Of a stretch of 64,000 bases of DNA, positions 54,564-62,780 are shown piece by piece; position 1 is the stretch's first letter, and each line of letters opens with the position of its first letter. The notes beneath the pieces were generated by a model. That model made no database searches. It was not told the DNA's origin and saw nothing but the letters and a program-made list of their open reading frames with translations. Made by a program: the position numbers and the translations under genes. The DNA is from Dyadobacter sp. UC 10 (GTDB lineage: Bacteria; Bacteroidota; Bacteroidia; Cytophagales; Spirosomataceae). The stretch spans positions 3,778,501-3,842,500 of the forward strand of contig NZ_VSRN01000001.1 of assembly GCF_008369915.1 (NCBI RefSeq), written 5' to 3'.

Positions 54564-55274
54564 ATGAAAAAAGTTATTTCCTCAGTTCTGTTCTCGTTTG
54601 TATGTCTGCAATCGTGTGTTTACGTTGAATCCGACGATCATATTCCACCGCGCGGAACGCATACGGAAACCTACGATCTCCAAAATTTCGATGAGCTGGA
54701 AATGGGCGACGCATTTCAAGTAAGGGTTGTTTCCGGGGCTAAATTCTCTGTTTCCGCCACGGGAGAGCTGAATGATCTCGACGATCTGGACGTTTTTGTT
54801 CACGAAGGAAAGCTGGTTGCGCGCTACGATGACTGGCGCAATAACCGTAAACGCATGGATATTGACATCGTGATGCCCGATGTAGAGGAAGTGAATTTCT
54901 CGGGTGCAGTAAATGCCAAGCTGCTTGGTTTCGAAAACCTTCCTTCGATCCACGTTGAACTCTCCGGGGCGTCGCGTTGTGAATTTGACGGATCAGCCAG
55001 AGAAATGGATTTCGACCTGACGGGTGCGTCGCGACTCAAACTCTCGGGAAATGCTAAGTTTCTGGACGGCGAATTGTCGGGAGCCTCACAGTTAATTGCA
55101 TTTGACCTGCCGGTTGAAGAGTCAGATATCAACCTTTCCGGCGCGAGCCAGGCGCAGGTTAGCGTTTCGAAATTGCTGAAAGTGGATGCAAACGGCGCGA
55201 GTGCTGTGCGTTACCGGGGTAATCCGGCCATCGACAAAAAACTGTCAGGCGGCAGCACGTTAAGAGCCGACTGA
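54564..55274 (+). CDS. GIN-domain (DUF2807) lipoprotein
   Basis: A 236-residue lipoprotein with lipobox LQSC. The mature part is the head-GIN (DUF2807) beta-helix: FDELEMGDAFQVRVVSG, then ladder-like repeats with S/T-G-A at 18-21 residue intervals (NFSGAVNA, ELSGASRC, DLTGASRL, ELSGASQL, NLSGASQA). This family is frequent in Bacteroidota and of unknown function. It is divergent from the sigma operon and convergent with the D-Ala-D-Ala dipeptidase gene, one base apart. Confidence 0.88.
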   Translation: MKKVISSVLFSFVCLQSCVYVESDDHIPPRGTHTETYDLQNFDELEMGDAFQVRVVSGAKFSVSATGELNDLDDLDVFVHEGKLVARYDDWRNNRKRMDIDIVMPDVEEVNFSGAVNAKLLGFENLPSIHVELSGASRCEFDGSAREMDFDLTGASRLKLSGNAKFLDGELSGASQLIAFDLPVEESDINLSGASQAQVSVSKLLKVDANGASAVRYRGNPAIDKKLSGGSTLRAD

Positions 55275-55275
55275 T

Positions 55276-55968
55276 CTATTTGATCATCCCGTATTTAGCC
55301 CTGGCCTGGCTCTTCGACATGCCGTCAAAATGCCACCATTCGGTTGTATTCACACGGAATCCGGCCTGAACCATTACTTTCCTGAGTAGCTGACGATTTT
55401 CAATTTGTTTGGTCGTCAGCTTTCCTTTTTTCAGCATTTCCTGTTCCGATCTGGGGTACGCCAGCGGGCCGAAAAAATCGAATTTCGTTCCCATATCCAG
55501 CGGTTTCCCGTTTTCATCAGCCACTGTCAGGTCAATCGCGCAGCCGAAATTGTGATTGGAGCCTATTTTCGGATCGGCGACGTACATGGTTTTTTTGCCT
55601 GCCGGGATTTTCAGATCGTCCAGCGCGTCCCAGAGTGCATATTGCGCGGAGTTAGGTCGGGCGGCGTCGTAAACCAGCAGCTTGTAGCCGGGCTTCTCCT
55701 TCGCGAGCATGGCATTTGCTTTTGCCAGCCGTTTCGCCATTTCGGGTTGCAGATAGGCGCGGTCCAGGTCGCCGTAAATGTCTTTCTTTAGAAAATTATC
55801 AGTCGTAGAATATTTCAGCTCCACCAATATGCCCGGGTCTACCTGTCGGATATTGACGAGTCCCTGCGCGATCATACTTTGTTCCACTTTGGGAAGTTCC
55901 TGTTTCTGAGCGAAAAGGCTGGTTTGCAGCAACAGCAATACCAGCGTTTTATTGATTTTACCAGACAT
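55276..55968 (-). CDS. D-Ala-D-Ala dipeptidase, M15 family (VanX/DdpX-type)
   Basis: A 230-residue exported dipeptidase with a signal peptide (TLVLLLLQTSLFAQ). Zinc ligands are complete: H139 and D146 in SNHNFGCAIDLT, and E210 and H213 in EWWHFDG. A further YDAARPNSAQ motif (100-109) has the arginine used for transition-state binding. It hydrolyses D-Ala-D-Ala, recycling peptidoglycan. No vanA/vanH genes are nearby, so resistance is not indicated. Confidence 0.92.
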   Translation of the reverse strand: MSGKINKTLVLLLLQTSLFAQKQELPKVEQSMIAQGLVNIRQVDPGILVELKYSTTDNFLKKDIYGDLDRAYLQPEMAKRLAKANAMLAKEKPGYKLLVYDAARPNSAQYALWDALDDLKIPAGKKTMYVADPKIGSNHNFGCAIDLTVADENGKPLDMGTKFDFFGPLAYPRSEQEMLKKGKLTTKQIENRQLLRKVMVQAGFRVNTTEWWHFDGMSKSQARAKYGMIK

Positions 55969-56039
55969 AAAAAAATGAATACCCTTGCGAAAACTGCAAA
56001 GATATTCATTTGAACCAACCGGGGTAGCCCGGGAGAAGA

Positions 56040-57080
56040 TTAGTATCTGTTGATATTGATGCTGGTCAAGCCGCCTTCGAAATCGATGATGATCTTTTTC
56101 TCTGAGCCTTCGTAGCCTTGAGAGCGGTATAATCCGCTACCCACTTTATCCAGTCCCTCGATATTTTTGGCATTCAAAGCCCCGTCGATCCGCAACTCAC
56201 AGCCGACAGATCTGGGAATATCAATCGTTACCGAAGCCACACCTGCCTCAATGTCGATCTGGGAAGAAGCTAGTTTATCACCCATTTTGATATCCATATC
56301 TGCGACGCCGGTACTCACTTTCAGCTTCTCAACCTTATAATTGCTGAAATCAAAATTCCCTTTTCCGGCGCCTATTCCCAGGTCAATGTTCCAGATTGGT
56401 TTTTCATTCAACTGTATATTTGCCTGGTTGGAAATCTCTCCATTTTTGATCTTGACATTTCCTTCTTCCATTTTGAGATTTACAGTTGCAGATTTATCAA
56501 GCCTGTTGACAGAAGTATTTGATAGAAACCCAACAATTGTGCTTTTAGTATTTGCTTCAAAAAGCTTGGCCGTATTTCCTTCCAGCCTGAACGAACCTGC
56601 GCCACCTTCGAGGTTGAAATTCCCTTTTTGAATAAAATCCTCCATTTCGTACTTATAGGTGCCATTGATTTGCCGGTTATCGCCCGATCTGTGCCCGCGC
56701 TGGTAATCTCTGTCTTTTTCCTCATCGGAATCGTGACCGTTGTCGTCGTGGTAGCCCAGATCCTGGTCGTGGTCATCGTCACGATCGTAATCGTCCCAGC
56801 CAAAATTCCAGTTGTTCCGGTTATCAAAGGCACGGTGCGTTTTGTTGACAATGCCGCCAAAAACTGCCAGGGTAATAAGCAAAGCAACTAAACCTCCGAC
56901 GGCCGAGCCACGTTCACGTCCTCCGACCAGTAACAGTGCACCTGCAAAAATCAGCAATGCAGGCCAGTAGGGAAGTACCTCATCCCAGTTAATATTGAGA
57001 AGATTGAGGTTTCGGAGCAGCCAGATCATCCCGAAAATGATCAGCACGCCACCCCACACAATGCCTCTGTTGGTTTTCAT
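56040..57080 (-). CDS. LiaF-like membrane protein with DUF5668 and toastrack-type domains
   Basis: A 346-residue protein with three or four N-terminal membrane helices (GIVWGGVLIIFGMIWLLRNL, LPYWPALLIFAGALLLVGG, VGGLVALLITLAVFGGIV). An Asp/His/Arg-rich linker of about 70 residues (DDYDRDDDHDQDLGYHDDN) follows, then a beta-rich C-terminal domain (about residues 145-346) with LiaF/toastrack pattern. LiaF-like proteins sense envelope stress, usually with a histidine kinase; none is encoded here. It lies 3 bp after the small DUF5668-like gene. Confidence 0.85.
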   Translation of the reverse strand: MKTNRGIVWGGVLIIFGMIWLLRNLNLLNINWDEVLPYWPALLIFAGALLLVGGRERGSAVGGLVALLITLAVFGGIVNKTHRAFDNRNNWNFGWDDYDRDDDHDQDLGYHDDNGHDSDEEKDRDYQRGHRSGDNRQINGTYKYEMEDFIQKGNFNLEGGAGSFRLEGNTAKLFEANTKSTIVGFLSNTSVNRLDKSATVNLKMEEGNVKIKNGEISNQANIQLNEKPIWNIDLGIGAGKGNFDFSNYKVEKLKVSTGVADMDIKMGDKLASSQIDIEAGVASVTIDIPRSVGCELRIDGALNAKNIEGLDKVGSGLYRSQGYEGSEKKIIIDFEGGLTSININRY

Positions 57081-57083
57081 AGA

Positions 57084-57269
57084 TTAGATGTTTGATCTGT
57101 TGGAAGTATCAGTATGCAGAAAATTGCGAAGCAGCAGCAAACCGCCGGTCGTAATCAGGATGATTGGCCAGAAGAAGCGGCCAAAATCGAATGCGGTTAA
57201 TTCTTCAATAAGGAACAGCGAGCCTGTAATAATCAGGATAACGCCCCAGAAAATGTTTCGAAAGTTCAT
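57084..57269 (-). CDS. Small DUF5668 (LiaI-like) membrane protein
   Basis: A 61-residue protein made of two hydrophobic helices (NIFWGVILIITGSLFLIEEL and FGRFFWPIILITTGGLLLLRNF) with a basic tail. The W-G-x-I-L-I-x-x-G pattern is the DUF5668/LiaI type, repeated at the N-terminus of the next protein. The short length, conserved spacing and operon position argue that it is real. Confidence 0.82.
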   Translation of the reverse strand: MNFRNIFWGVILIITGSLFLIEELTAFDFGRFFWPIILITTGGLLLLRNFLHTDTSNRSNI

Positions 57270-57318
57270 GGCTATTTTAGATTAAAGTGTTGACTTACTG
57301 GTATTTATATTGAGGTTA

Positions 57319-57945
57319 CTAATTTACTTTGATCACCGGATTGTCATCTTCGTCATCTGATTTCGGGCTTTCAGGATCTTCCGGAAAGTGCGTTTCAGGG
57401 GTAGCTGCTACCGGAGTGAACGGAGTGTAAGGCTGCGGGTCCGGTTCGGGTGTCACCGGTGTAATCGGATCTGCCGGAGGCGGTGTGGTCGGGTATACAG
57501 TCGTATTGTTTTCCTGGTCCTTATCGCGCTGACGCAGGATCAGAAATGCACCGATTGCTATAAATATGATCGGCCAGAAATAACGCTTAAATTCGTACCA
57601 GATCGGGAAATCGTCAAGTAACATCACCGCGCCGAAAACGACGAGTACACCACCCAGGATCATCACTGTCTGATCAGACCTTTTCTTGTCGAAAAATGGT
57701 TCCGACGGCTTGGATGGGTCGCCGGTCACCGGATAAACATCCACCGCAGGTCCGGTTGGGAGCACTGCCCAGAGAATGATATATAGAATACCTGTCCATC
57801 CGAAGCTTGGGGGAATGGGTAATAGCAGCATCACGACGAATAGCACGCGGACTATAACAACATCTATTTGAAGATATTGGGCGATTCCGGAAGCTACTCC
57901 ACCAAAAACTGCCTGTTCTGGTATTCGATGCAATTTCTTTTCCAT
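57319..57945 (-). CDS. PspC domain membrane protein
   Basis: A 208-residue protein. The PspC domain occupies residues 1-60 (KKLHRIPEQAVFGGVASGIA, DVVIVRVLFVVMLLLPI, GILYIILWAVLPTG), followed by two more helices (about residues 90-140, including the FKRYFWPIIFIAIGAFLIL of the DUF5668 type). A Pro/Thr/Glu-rich tail with PTTPPPADPITPVTPEPDP ends it. PspC belongs to the phage-shock envelope-stress response. It opens a PspC-LiaI-LiaF-like operon; the promoter should be in the 136 bp upstream. Confidence 0.9.
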   Translation of the reverse strand: MEKKLHRIPEQAVFGGVASGIAQYLQIDVVIVRVLFVVMLLLPIPPSFGWTGILYIILWAVLPTGPAVDVYPVTGDPSKPSEPFFDKKRSDQTVMILGGVLVVFGAVMLLDDFPIWYEFKRYFWPIIFIAIGAFLILRQRDKDQENNTTVYPTTPPPADPITPVTPEPDPQPYTPFTPVAATPETHFPEDPESPKSDDEDDNPVIKVN

Positions 57946-58081
57946 GATTAGTTTAGCGTTTATTTGTATTCAAAGGTAGTAGGTAATACAAGATACTGTA
58001 AACCGGAAAATTATTATCGGTAAAACGGCGTGTTAAGCGGATATTTTCAGTGAAAGCTAAAAATCTGAACCAGAAGTAAGC

Positions 58082-58696
58082 TTATTGTTCCTCTAATGCT
58101 TCCAGAATGTCCATCATGCTGCCGAAATCCTTGTAGCCTGGCCGGATCTCTTCGCTGCCGCGCAACGCAATGCCGACGTTTTCGGGAAGGTTATGCAATG
58201 CCAGGTCGCTGTTCAGGCCGAACCCGATGAGGAGCGGATGTTCCGTAGCCAGGTTGCTTAGCGTTTCGAGCCAGTTTGGTGATAATTCGGCATTCTGGTC
58301 ACTTTCCAGGAGGAAATTCGAGGCTGCGTCTCCGTACCGGTCGAGTAGCGACTGAATTTCGTCAGCCTCGTACAAATCCACGCTGATGCGCAGGATCAGG
58401 GGTAATGTCAGTTCGCTTTTCAGATAACCAAGCAATGCAGGTTGCTCGACTTGAACCGCATGAACAGGGTAATTTTGAAGTTTTGCTAAAATAGATTCTG
58501 CGCTCGAATCGGCGGTTTCTGCAACTAAAGTAACACCAGCCAGCCAGGAACATATATCCTCGAATTTCTTTGGTGAAATGTAGTTCGGAGAATCCTCGTC
58601 AATGGAAAAACCCAGCATTTCCACACCCATTCCCGCACAATAGCGTGCGTCGGATAAGTTGGTAACATTGCTGATTTTGACTGTTCTGGTTAGCAT
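58082..58696 (-). CDS. TrpF-like protein lacking catalytic motifs
   Basis: A 204-residue protein that aligns with phosphoribosylanthranilate isomerase. It has the N-terminal VKISNVTNLSDARYCAGMGV (TrpF: KICGITN..DA), EMLGFSIDEDSPNYISPKKF and the C-terminal IALRGSEEIRPGYKDFG. The catalytic Cys of KICG is replaced (KISN), and the LLDS/GGTG region with the catalytic Asp reads FLLESDQNAELSPNWLE. It therefore cannot be a normal TrpF; a different reaction or a regulatory role is inferred. No trp genes are close by. Confidence 0.82.
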   Translation of the reverse strand: MLTRTVKISNVTNLSDARYCAGMGVEMLGFSIDEDSPNYISPKKFEDICSWLAGVTLVAETADSSAESILAKLQNYPVHAVQVEQPALLGYLKSELTLPLILRISVDLYEADEIQSLLDRYGDAASNFLLESDQNAELSPNWLETLSNLATEHPLLIGFGLNSDLALHNLPENVGIALRGSEEIRPGYKDFGSMMDILEALEEQ

Positions 58697-58717
58697 TGGC
58701 GATTTTGAAAACGATGT

Positions 58718-58981
58718 TTATAATATTGAATCGATCTTGCCCGAATAAAGTTGGTCTACCGGAAAAATCAGGTCCCAGTCCTTACCCCAGACTACATTCC
58801 CGCGCTCAATCTTAAATTTCCTGAACTGCGAAGGTTGACGGTATTTATCGTACTGAGGATGCGTATTCTTTATCAGGAAATCCTCAAAGTCGACAATTTG
58901 TTCTGTCTCGTCGGAAAATTTTACAAGAATTTTGTAGTCTGATAAATAGTTAGCGTCGGTCACTTTTAATGTTAGCGTCAT
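58718..58981 (-). CDS. DUF2442 domain protein
   Basis: An 87-residue protein of the DUF2442 family, recognised by the opening VTDANYLSDYKILVKFSDET and IVDFEDFL, then FRKFKIERGNVVWGKDWDLI, PVDQLYSG. It is encoded four bases inside the end of the DUF4160 gene. These two families co-occur widely and are suspected toxin-antitoxin-like or mobile pairs. The region is richer in A+T than its neighbours. Confidence 0.85.
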   Translation of the reverse strand: MTLTLKVTDANYLSDYKILVKFSDETEQIVDFEDFLIKNTHPQYDKYRQPSQFRKFKIERGNVVWGKDWDLIFPVDQLYSGKIDSIL

Positions 58982-59280
58982 AGTCGCTTCGTGATTTTGG
59001 TACTTTTAATTTTCTTTTTGAGAACAAAAAAGTCAGTCCATTTATTAACAATATCACTTGCGTACATTTCTACAATCCGATTTGCATCACGCAGTTGTTG
59101 AGCTGGCAGAGATGTTTTTCCGACTGATTTACGAACTGCTATTTTACTAATATGTCCATCCTCAAAGAAAATCTCGAAAATACTTTCAAACTCACCGTAA
59201 GAGACATGGACATGGATTGGTAAGTGCTCATTGGAATAAAAATAGAATATAATCCCAAAGTATTCGATGACTTTCGGCAT
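58978..59280 (-). CDS. DUF4160 domain protein
   Basis: A 100-residue protein of the DUF4160 family with MPKVIEYFGIIFYFYSNEHL, HVHVSYGEFESIFEIFFEDG and a basic C-terminus. I start it at MPKVIE, since the three residues upstream (MHA) are not conserved. It overlaps DUF2442 by four bases, implying coupled expression and cooperation. The molecular function is unknown. Confidence 0.85.
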   Translation of the reverse strand: MPKVIEYFGIIFYFYSNEHLPIHVHVSYGEFESIFEIFFEDGHISKIAVRKSVGKTSLPAQQLRDANRIVEMYASDIVNKWTDFFVLKKKIKSTKITKRL

Positions 59281-59332
59281 AGCGTGCATAGTGGTGTATG
59301 TTTCAAAATTACCAAAAAAGATCCGGAACTGG

Positions 59333-59379
59333 ACAAAAAATAAGCACCGCGCTTTGCCGGAACTGGCTGCGCGGTGCTT
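59333..59379 (-). terminator. Rho-independent terminator after galM
   Basis: AAGCACCGCGC and GCGCGGTGCTT form an 11-bp stem around a 16-nt loop. On the minus strand it is followed by a T-rich run (TATTTTTT). It lies 25 bp beyond the galM stop codon, so it ends the galactose operon. Confidence 0.87.
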
Positions 59380-59403
59380 GTAACATTACTTTTGAAATAT
59401 ACC

Positions 59404-60546
59404 TTATTTCGCTGAAAAGCGGTATTTCGTTGTCGTTTCGTAAGTATCTCCCGGATTCAAAACAGTCGATGGGAACTGTGGCTGATTCGGTGAATCCGGA
59501 TAATGCTCGGTTTCGAGGCAAAGCCCGAAACGCTTTGAAAAAGTGGCGTTTTTGCCTTTCAGACTACCGTCCAGAAAATTACCAGTATAGAATTGAACAG
59601 CGGGCTCGGTCGTGAAAACTTCCATAAACCTGCCGCTTTCAGGATCTTTCACAGTCGCGAAAAGCATCAGGCCCGGTTCGGTCCTTTTGATAACCCAGCA
59701 GTGATCATAACCGCCGCCGTTCTTGATCTGCTCGTCGTCAATCTTATTAATACCCGCATTGATTTTGGTAGGTTTTCTGAAATCAAATGGCGTTCCCTCC
59801 ACAGCTCTCAGTTTGCCGGTAGGAATAAGCGTCGCATCAACCGGCACAATGCTGTCGGATAAAATTGAAACTTCATGATCCAGAATATCTCTTTTCAAAC
59901 CCGTCAGGTTGAAGTAGGAGTGATTTGTGAGATTCACCACTGTGGCTTTGTCCGTTGTCGCATTGTAGTTGATAGTCAATGCATTGTCGTTATCAAGCGT
60001 GTAGATTACTTTCACGGTTAATGTTCCCGGGTAGCCTTCCTCCATGTCTTTGCTGACATATTCCAGTTGCAATCCTACTACCGAATCTTCCTTGATTTCG
60101 GTTGCCTTCCAGATCACTTTATCAAACCCTTTGATACCGCCGTGCAATGCATTGGGGCCATTATTGATCGGCAGTGAATATTCCTGTCCGTTCAGCTTGA
60201 ACTTACCTTTCGCGATCCGGTTACCGTAGCGACCTACCAGTGCACCGAAAAACGGGTGACCATTTACATAAGGCTGCAACGAGTCAAAGCCCAGAACCAC
60301 GTCAGTCCATTCTCCCTTTTTATCAGGCGCAGTAAGTTTGGTGATGATGCCGCCGTAATTGGTAATGTTGACGGTCATTCCGTTACCATTGGTGAGGGTG
60401 TACAGGTCTGCTTTCTGGCCGTCGGGAAGTTCGCCGAATGTTTCTTTGGAAATTGTGCTGATCATTTTTTCTTCATTCTTTGTTTGAGAGCATCCGAAAA
60501 GCGTGAGACCGATCAGAGCCGTGAGTAAAAGTGGTATCTTTTTCAT
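59404..60546 (-). CDS. galM: Aldose 1-epimerase, lipoprotein form
   Basis: A 380-residue mutarotase with a lipoprotein signal (LLLTALIGLTLFGC), so it acts in the periplasm or at the outer membrane rather than in the cytosol. Catalytic landmarks are NGPNALHGGIKGFDKVIW, TNHSYFNLTG (His) and LCLETEHYPDSPNQP (Glu base). It converts beta- and alpha-anomers of galactose and other aldoses. The ATG of MKKIPLL is used; a TTG two codons earlier is possible. It is 44 bp downstream of galK, in the same operon. Confidence 0.92.
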   Translation of the reverse strand: MKKIPLLLTALIGLTLFGCSQTKNEEKMISTISKETFGELPDGQKADLYTLTNGNGMTVNITNYGGIITKLTAPDKKGEWTDVVLGFDSLQPYVNGHPFFGALVGRYGNRIAKGKFKLNGQEYSLPINNGPNALHGGIKGFDKVIWKATEIKEDSVVGLQLEYVSKDMEEGYPGTLTVKVIYTLDNDNALTINYNATTDKATVVNLTNHSYFNLTGLKRDILDHEVSILSDSIVPVDATLIPTGKLRAVEGTPFDFRKPTKINAGINKIDDEQIKNGGGYDHCWVIKRTEPGLMLFATVKDPESGRFMEVFTTEPAVQFYTGNFLDGSLKGKNATFSKRFGLCLETEHYPDSPNQPQFPSTVLNPGDTYETTTKYRFSAK

Positions 60547-60590
60547 ATTCAAAGGTTAAGCGTTTGCAGCCGGAAATTCAGTTATTTTAT

Positions 60591-61772
60591 TTAAACGATT
60601 TCGCCGGTACCATCAGTGATTTTCACGCGGTAGCAGGGAAGATCTATATTGTATTGTTTTTGATAGGCAACTTTCATTTCTTCTTCAAAGGCATCGACGG
60701 TTGTTTTCTTTACCAGATTGATGGTACATCCGCCAAAACCGCCTCCCATCATCCGCGCACCGATCACATCAGGATTATTTCTGGTCTGCAAAACCAGAAA
60801 GTCCAGCTCGGGACAGCTCACCTCATATTCATGTTGCAGGCCATCGTGGGTTTCGTACATTTTGCTGCCAAAAGCAGGTAAATTACCTTCCACGAGCAAC
60901 TCGCAGGCGTCGAGCACACGCTGAATTTCCTCGGTTATAAATTTGCAGCGGCGGTAAACCACGTCGCCCAATTCGTCGCGATGTGCTTCCACCAACTCAG
61001 GCGAAGCGTCGCGCAGACTCTGAATAGCAGGATCATATTTTTTTAATATCTCAACTCCCTTTTCACATTCCAGCCGGCGGGTATTGTATTCCGAGCTGGC
61101 CAGTGAATGCTTCACGCTTGTGTCGCAAAGCACGATCATATATTCGTCCATTGGAAATGGAAAATATTCCAGGTCCAGCGTGCGGCAATCGAGGCGCATT
61201 ACCGATTCGCTCACGCCAAAAGCAGAAGCAAACTGGTCCATAATGCCGCATTGTACGCCTACATATTCATTTTCAGCCTTTTGCGACATTTTAACAATAT
61301 CCAACCGGCCAAGTCCGAGTCCGAAAATTTCGTCCAACGCATACAATAGGCAGCATTCCAGCGCAGCGGAAGAAGATAGTCCGGCGCCAACCGGCACATT
61401 TCCACCAAAAGCAGCCTGAAACCCGGAAATCTCCAAGCCACGTTTCTGGATCTGCTCCACAATCCCGATCTGGTAATGTGGCCAGGATTTAGCGGGTTTG
61501 GTGAGATCGTCCAGCGAAAAGGAATAGGTTTCATCCAGGTCAGCAGCATACAGCTTCACCAGATTATCCTCCCTGGGTGAGATCACAAAATAGACTGCCT
61601 TATCAACACTCGCGGGCAGCACAAAACCATTGTTATAATCAGTATGTTCGCCGATCAGGTTAATGCGCCCGGGAGAGCGGAATACCTGGATCGCGTGGTC
61701 GTCTCCAAATTGCTGGAAATACTTGTCTTTGATCGATGCTACTAAATCTAAATCCGGGGTTGTCATTTTCAT
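60591..61772 (-). CDS. galK: Galactokinase
   Basis: A 393-residue GHMP kinase that phosphorylates galactose at C1 in the Leloir pathway. The galactokinase signature GRINLIGEHTDYNNGFVLP (residues 34-52), the ATP-binding GAGLSSSAALECCLL and the C-terminal MMGGGFGGCTINLV are all present. Two ATG codons two residues apart could serve as start. It is cotranscribed with a D-2-hydroxyacid dehydrogenase upstream and galM downstream; galT and galE are not in the window. Confidence 0.95.
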   Translation of the reverse strand: MKMTTPDLDLVASIKDKYFQQFGDDHAIQVFRSPGRINLIGEHTDYNNGFVLPASVDKAVYFVISPREDNLVKLYAADLDETYSFSLDDLTKPAKSWPHYQIGIVEQIQKRGLEISGFQAAFGGNVPVGAGLSSSAALECCLLYALDEIFGLGLGRLDIVKMSQKAENEYVGVQCGIMDQFASAFGVSESVMRLDCRTLDLEYFPFPMDEYMIVLCDTSVKHSLASSEYNTRRLECEKGVEILKKYDPAIQSLRDASPELVEAHRDELGDVVYRRCKFITEEIQRVLDACELLVEGNLPAFGSKMYETHDGLQHEYEVSCPELDFLVLQTRNNPDVIGARMMGGGFGGCTINLVKKTTVDAFEEEMKVAYQKQYNIDLPCYRVKITDGTGEIV

Positions 61773-61785
61773 TTTTATAAATACA

Positions 61786-62724
61786 TCAATAACCTTTCAA
61801 GAGGTTGACTTCATTCGCCGGGCTGCTGTGATTTTCAACAGCCAGAATATTATTAAGGAACAAATCTACTTTGCCCATATGCTCGTTTCTGTGACCGCCG
61901 CCGGTATGCTGGGTCAATATCACATTGTCCAGTTTCCATAGTGGACTGTCTGCCGGGAGCGGTTCTGTTTCGGTCACGTCCAGTACTGCACCGTCCAGCT
62001 TTCCCGAATTCAAAACTTCCAGAAGCGCATTTTCATCCGTAGTACTTCCTCTTCCTACACTTGCGTACACACTGCCTTTTTTCATTTTGGTAAAAAACTC
62101 TGCATTCGCAAAATGGGTAGCGGTGCCTGGTAAGGTGTTGATAACCAGATCTGCGTGCGGCAATGCTTCCAGTAATTCTTCGCGGCTGTGCAAATCTGCG
62201 TCGGGCGAAGTACGCGCCATCATGTGCGTGGCACAGCCTAGTCCTTTCAAAATCGCATTCACCGCCTGGCCGATCGTTCCGGCGCCGAGCACGATCGTAT
62301 TTTGCATATATAACAGTTTCAGGTCTGTCCGCAGTTTGCTACCCACCCATTCCGATTTTTGCTTCAATAAAGTAAGTGTATCCAGGCCGCGGTAAAGCGC
62401 AAGTACGCCTCCCACGATGGTTTCGGCGCAGGGACGCGCGAACCAGTCGCCCATATTGGCCACTTTTACGTTGTCACGCAAAGGAATCGATGCATACTGA
62501 TCGAAACCGGCGGAGTCGAGCTGCCAGAATTTCAGATTTTCCGGTGCATTACTGAACCAGCCTCCGGGTGGATTGCCGAGAATATAGTCGGCCTGTGCAA
62601 AGTTGGCGCGTGCTTCTTCTTCGCTTGTGTCTTCTGTACGGTAATTGATAACGTGCTGCGACAAAGTTTCAGCAAGTTTGTCCCTTAATGCATTGTCCAG
62701 TAAGGAGTGGCAATAAATGATCAT
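61786..62724 (-). CDS. D-2-hydroxyacid dehydrogenase
   Basis: A 312-residue NAD-dependent dehydrogenase. The cofactor motif VLGAGTIGQAVNAILKGLG (about residues 145-163), the LPGTATH segment, YASVGRGSTTDENAL (Arg) and the Glu/His pair in DVTETEPLPADSP and ILTQHTGG are present. It acts on a 2-hydroxy acid such as glyoxylate, hydroxypyruvate or phenylpyruvate derivatives. The start is MIIYCHS; a longer in-frame reading adds nine unconserved residues. It precedes galK by 13 bp. Confidence 0.9.
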   Translation of the reverse strand: MIIYCHSLLDNALRDKLAETLSQHVINYRTEDTSEEEARANFAQADYILGNPPGGWFSNAPENLKFWQLDSAGFDQYASIPLRDNVKVANMGDWFARPCAETIVGGVLALYRGLDTLTLLKQKSEWVGSKLRTDLKLLYMQNTIVLGAGTIGQAVNAILKGLGCATHMMARTSPDADLHSREELLEALPHADLVINTLPGTATHFANAEFFTKMKKGSVYASVGRGSTTDENALLEVLNSGKLDGAVLDVTETEPLPADSPLWKLDNVILTQHTGGGHRNEHMGKVDLFLNNILAVENHSSPANEVNLLKGY

Positions 62725-62780
62725 TGTCTTTTTGGAAGTTTGAAAAAGCAAGGTAAAATGATTTCCCGGGATTTTTTAAG

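Noticed and set aside
55276-55968. VanX-type dipeptidase as a sign of glycopeptide resistance
   Set aside because: No vanH, vanA or vanRS-like genes are present, and such dipeptidases are common for peptidoglycan recycling in Bacteroidota.
58082-58696. TrpF-like gene as a functional trpF
   Set aside because: The catalytic Cys and the Asp/GGTG region are missing, and no tryptophan genes are nearby.
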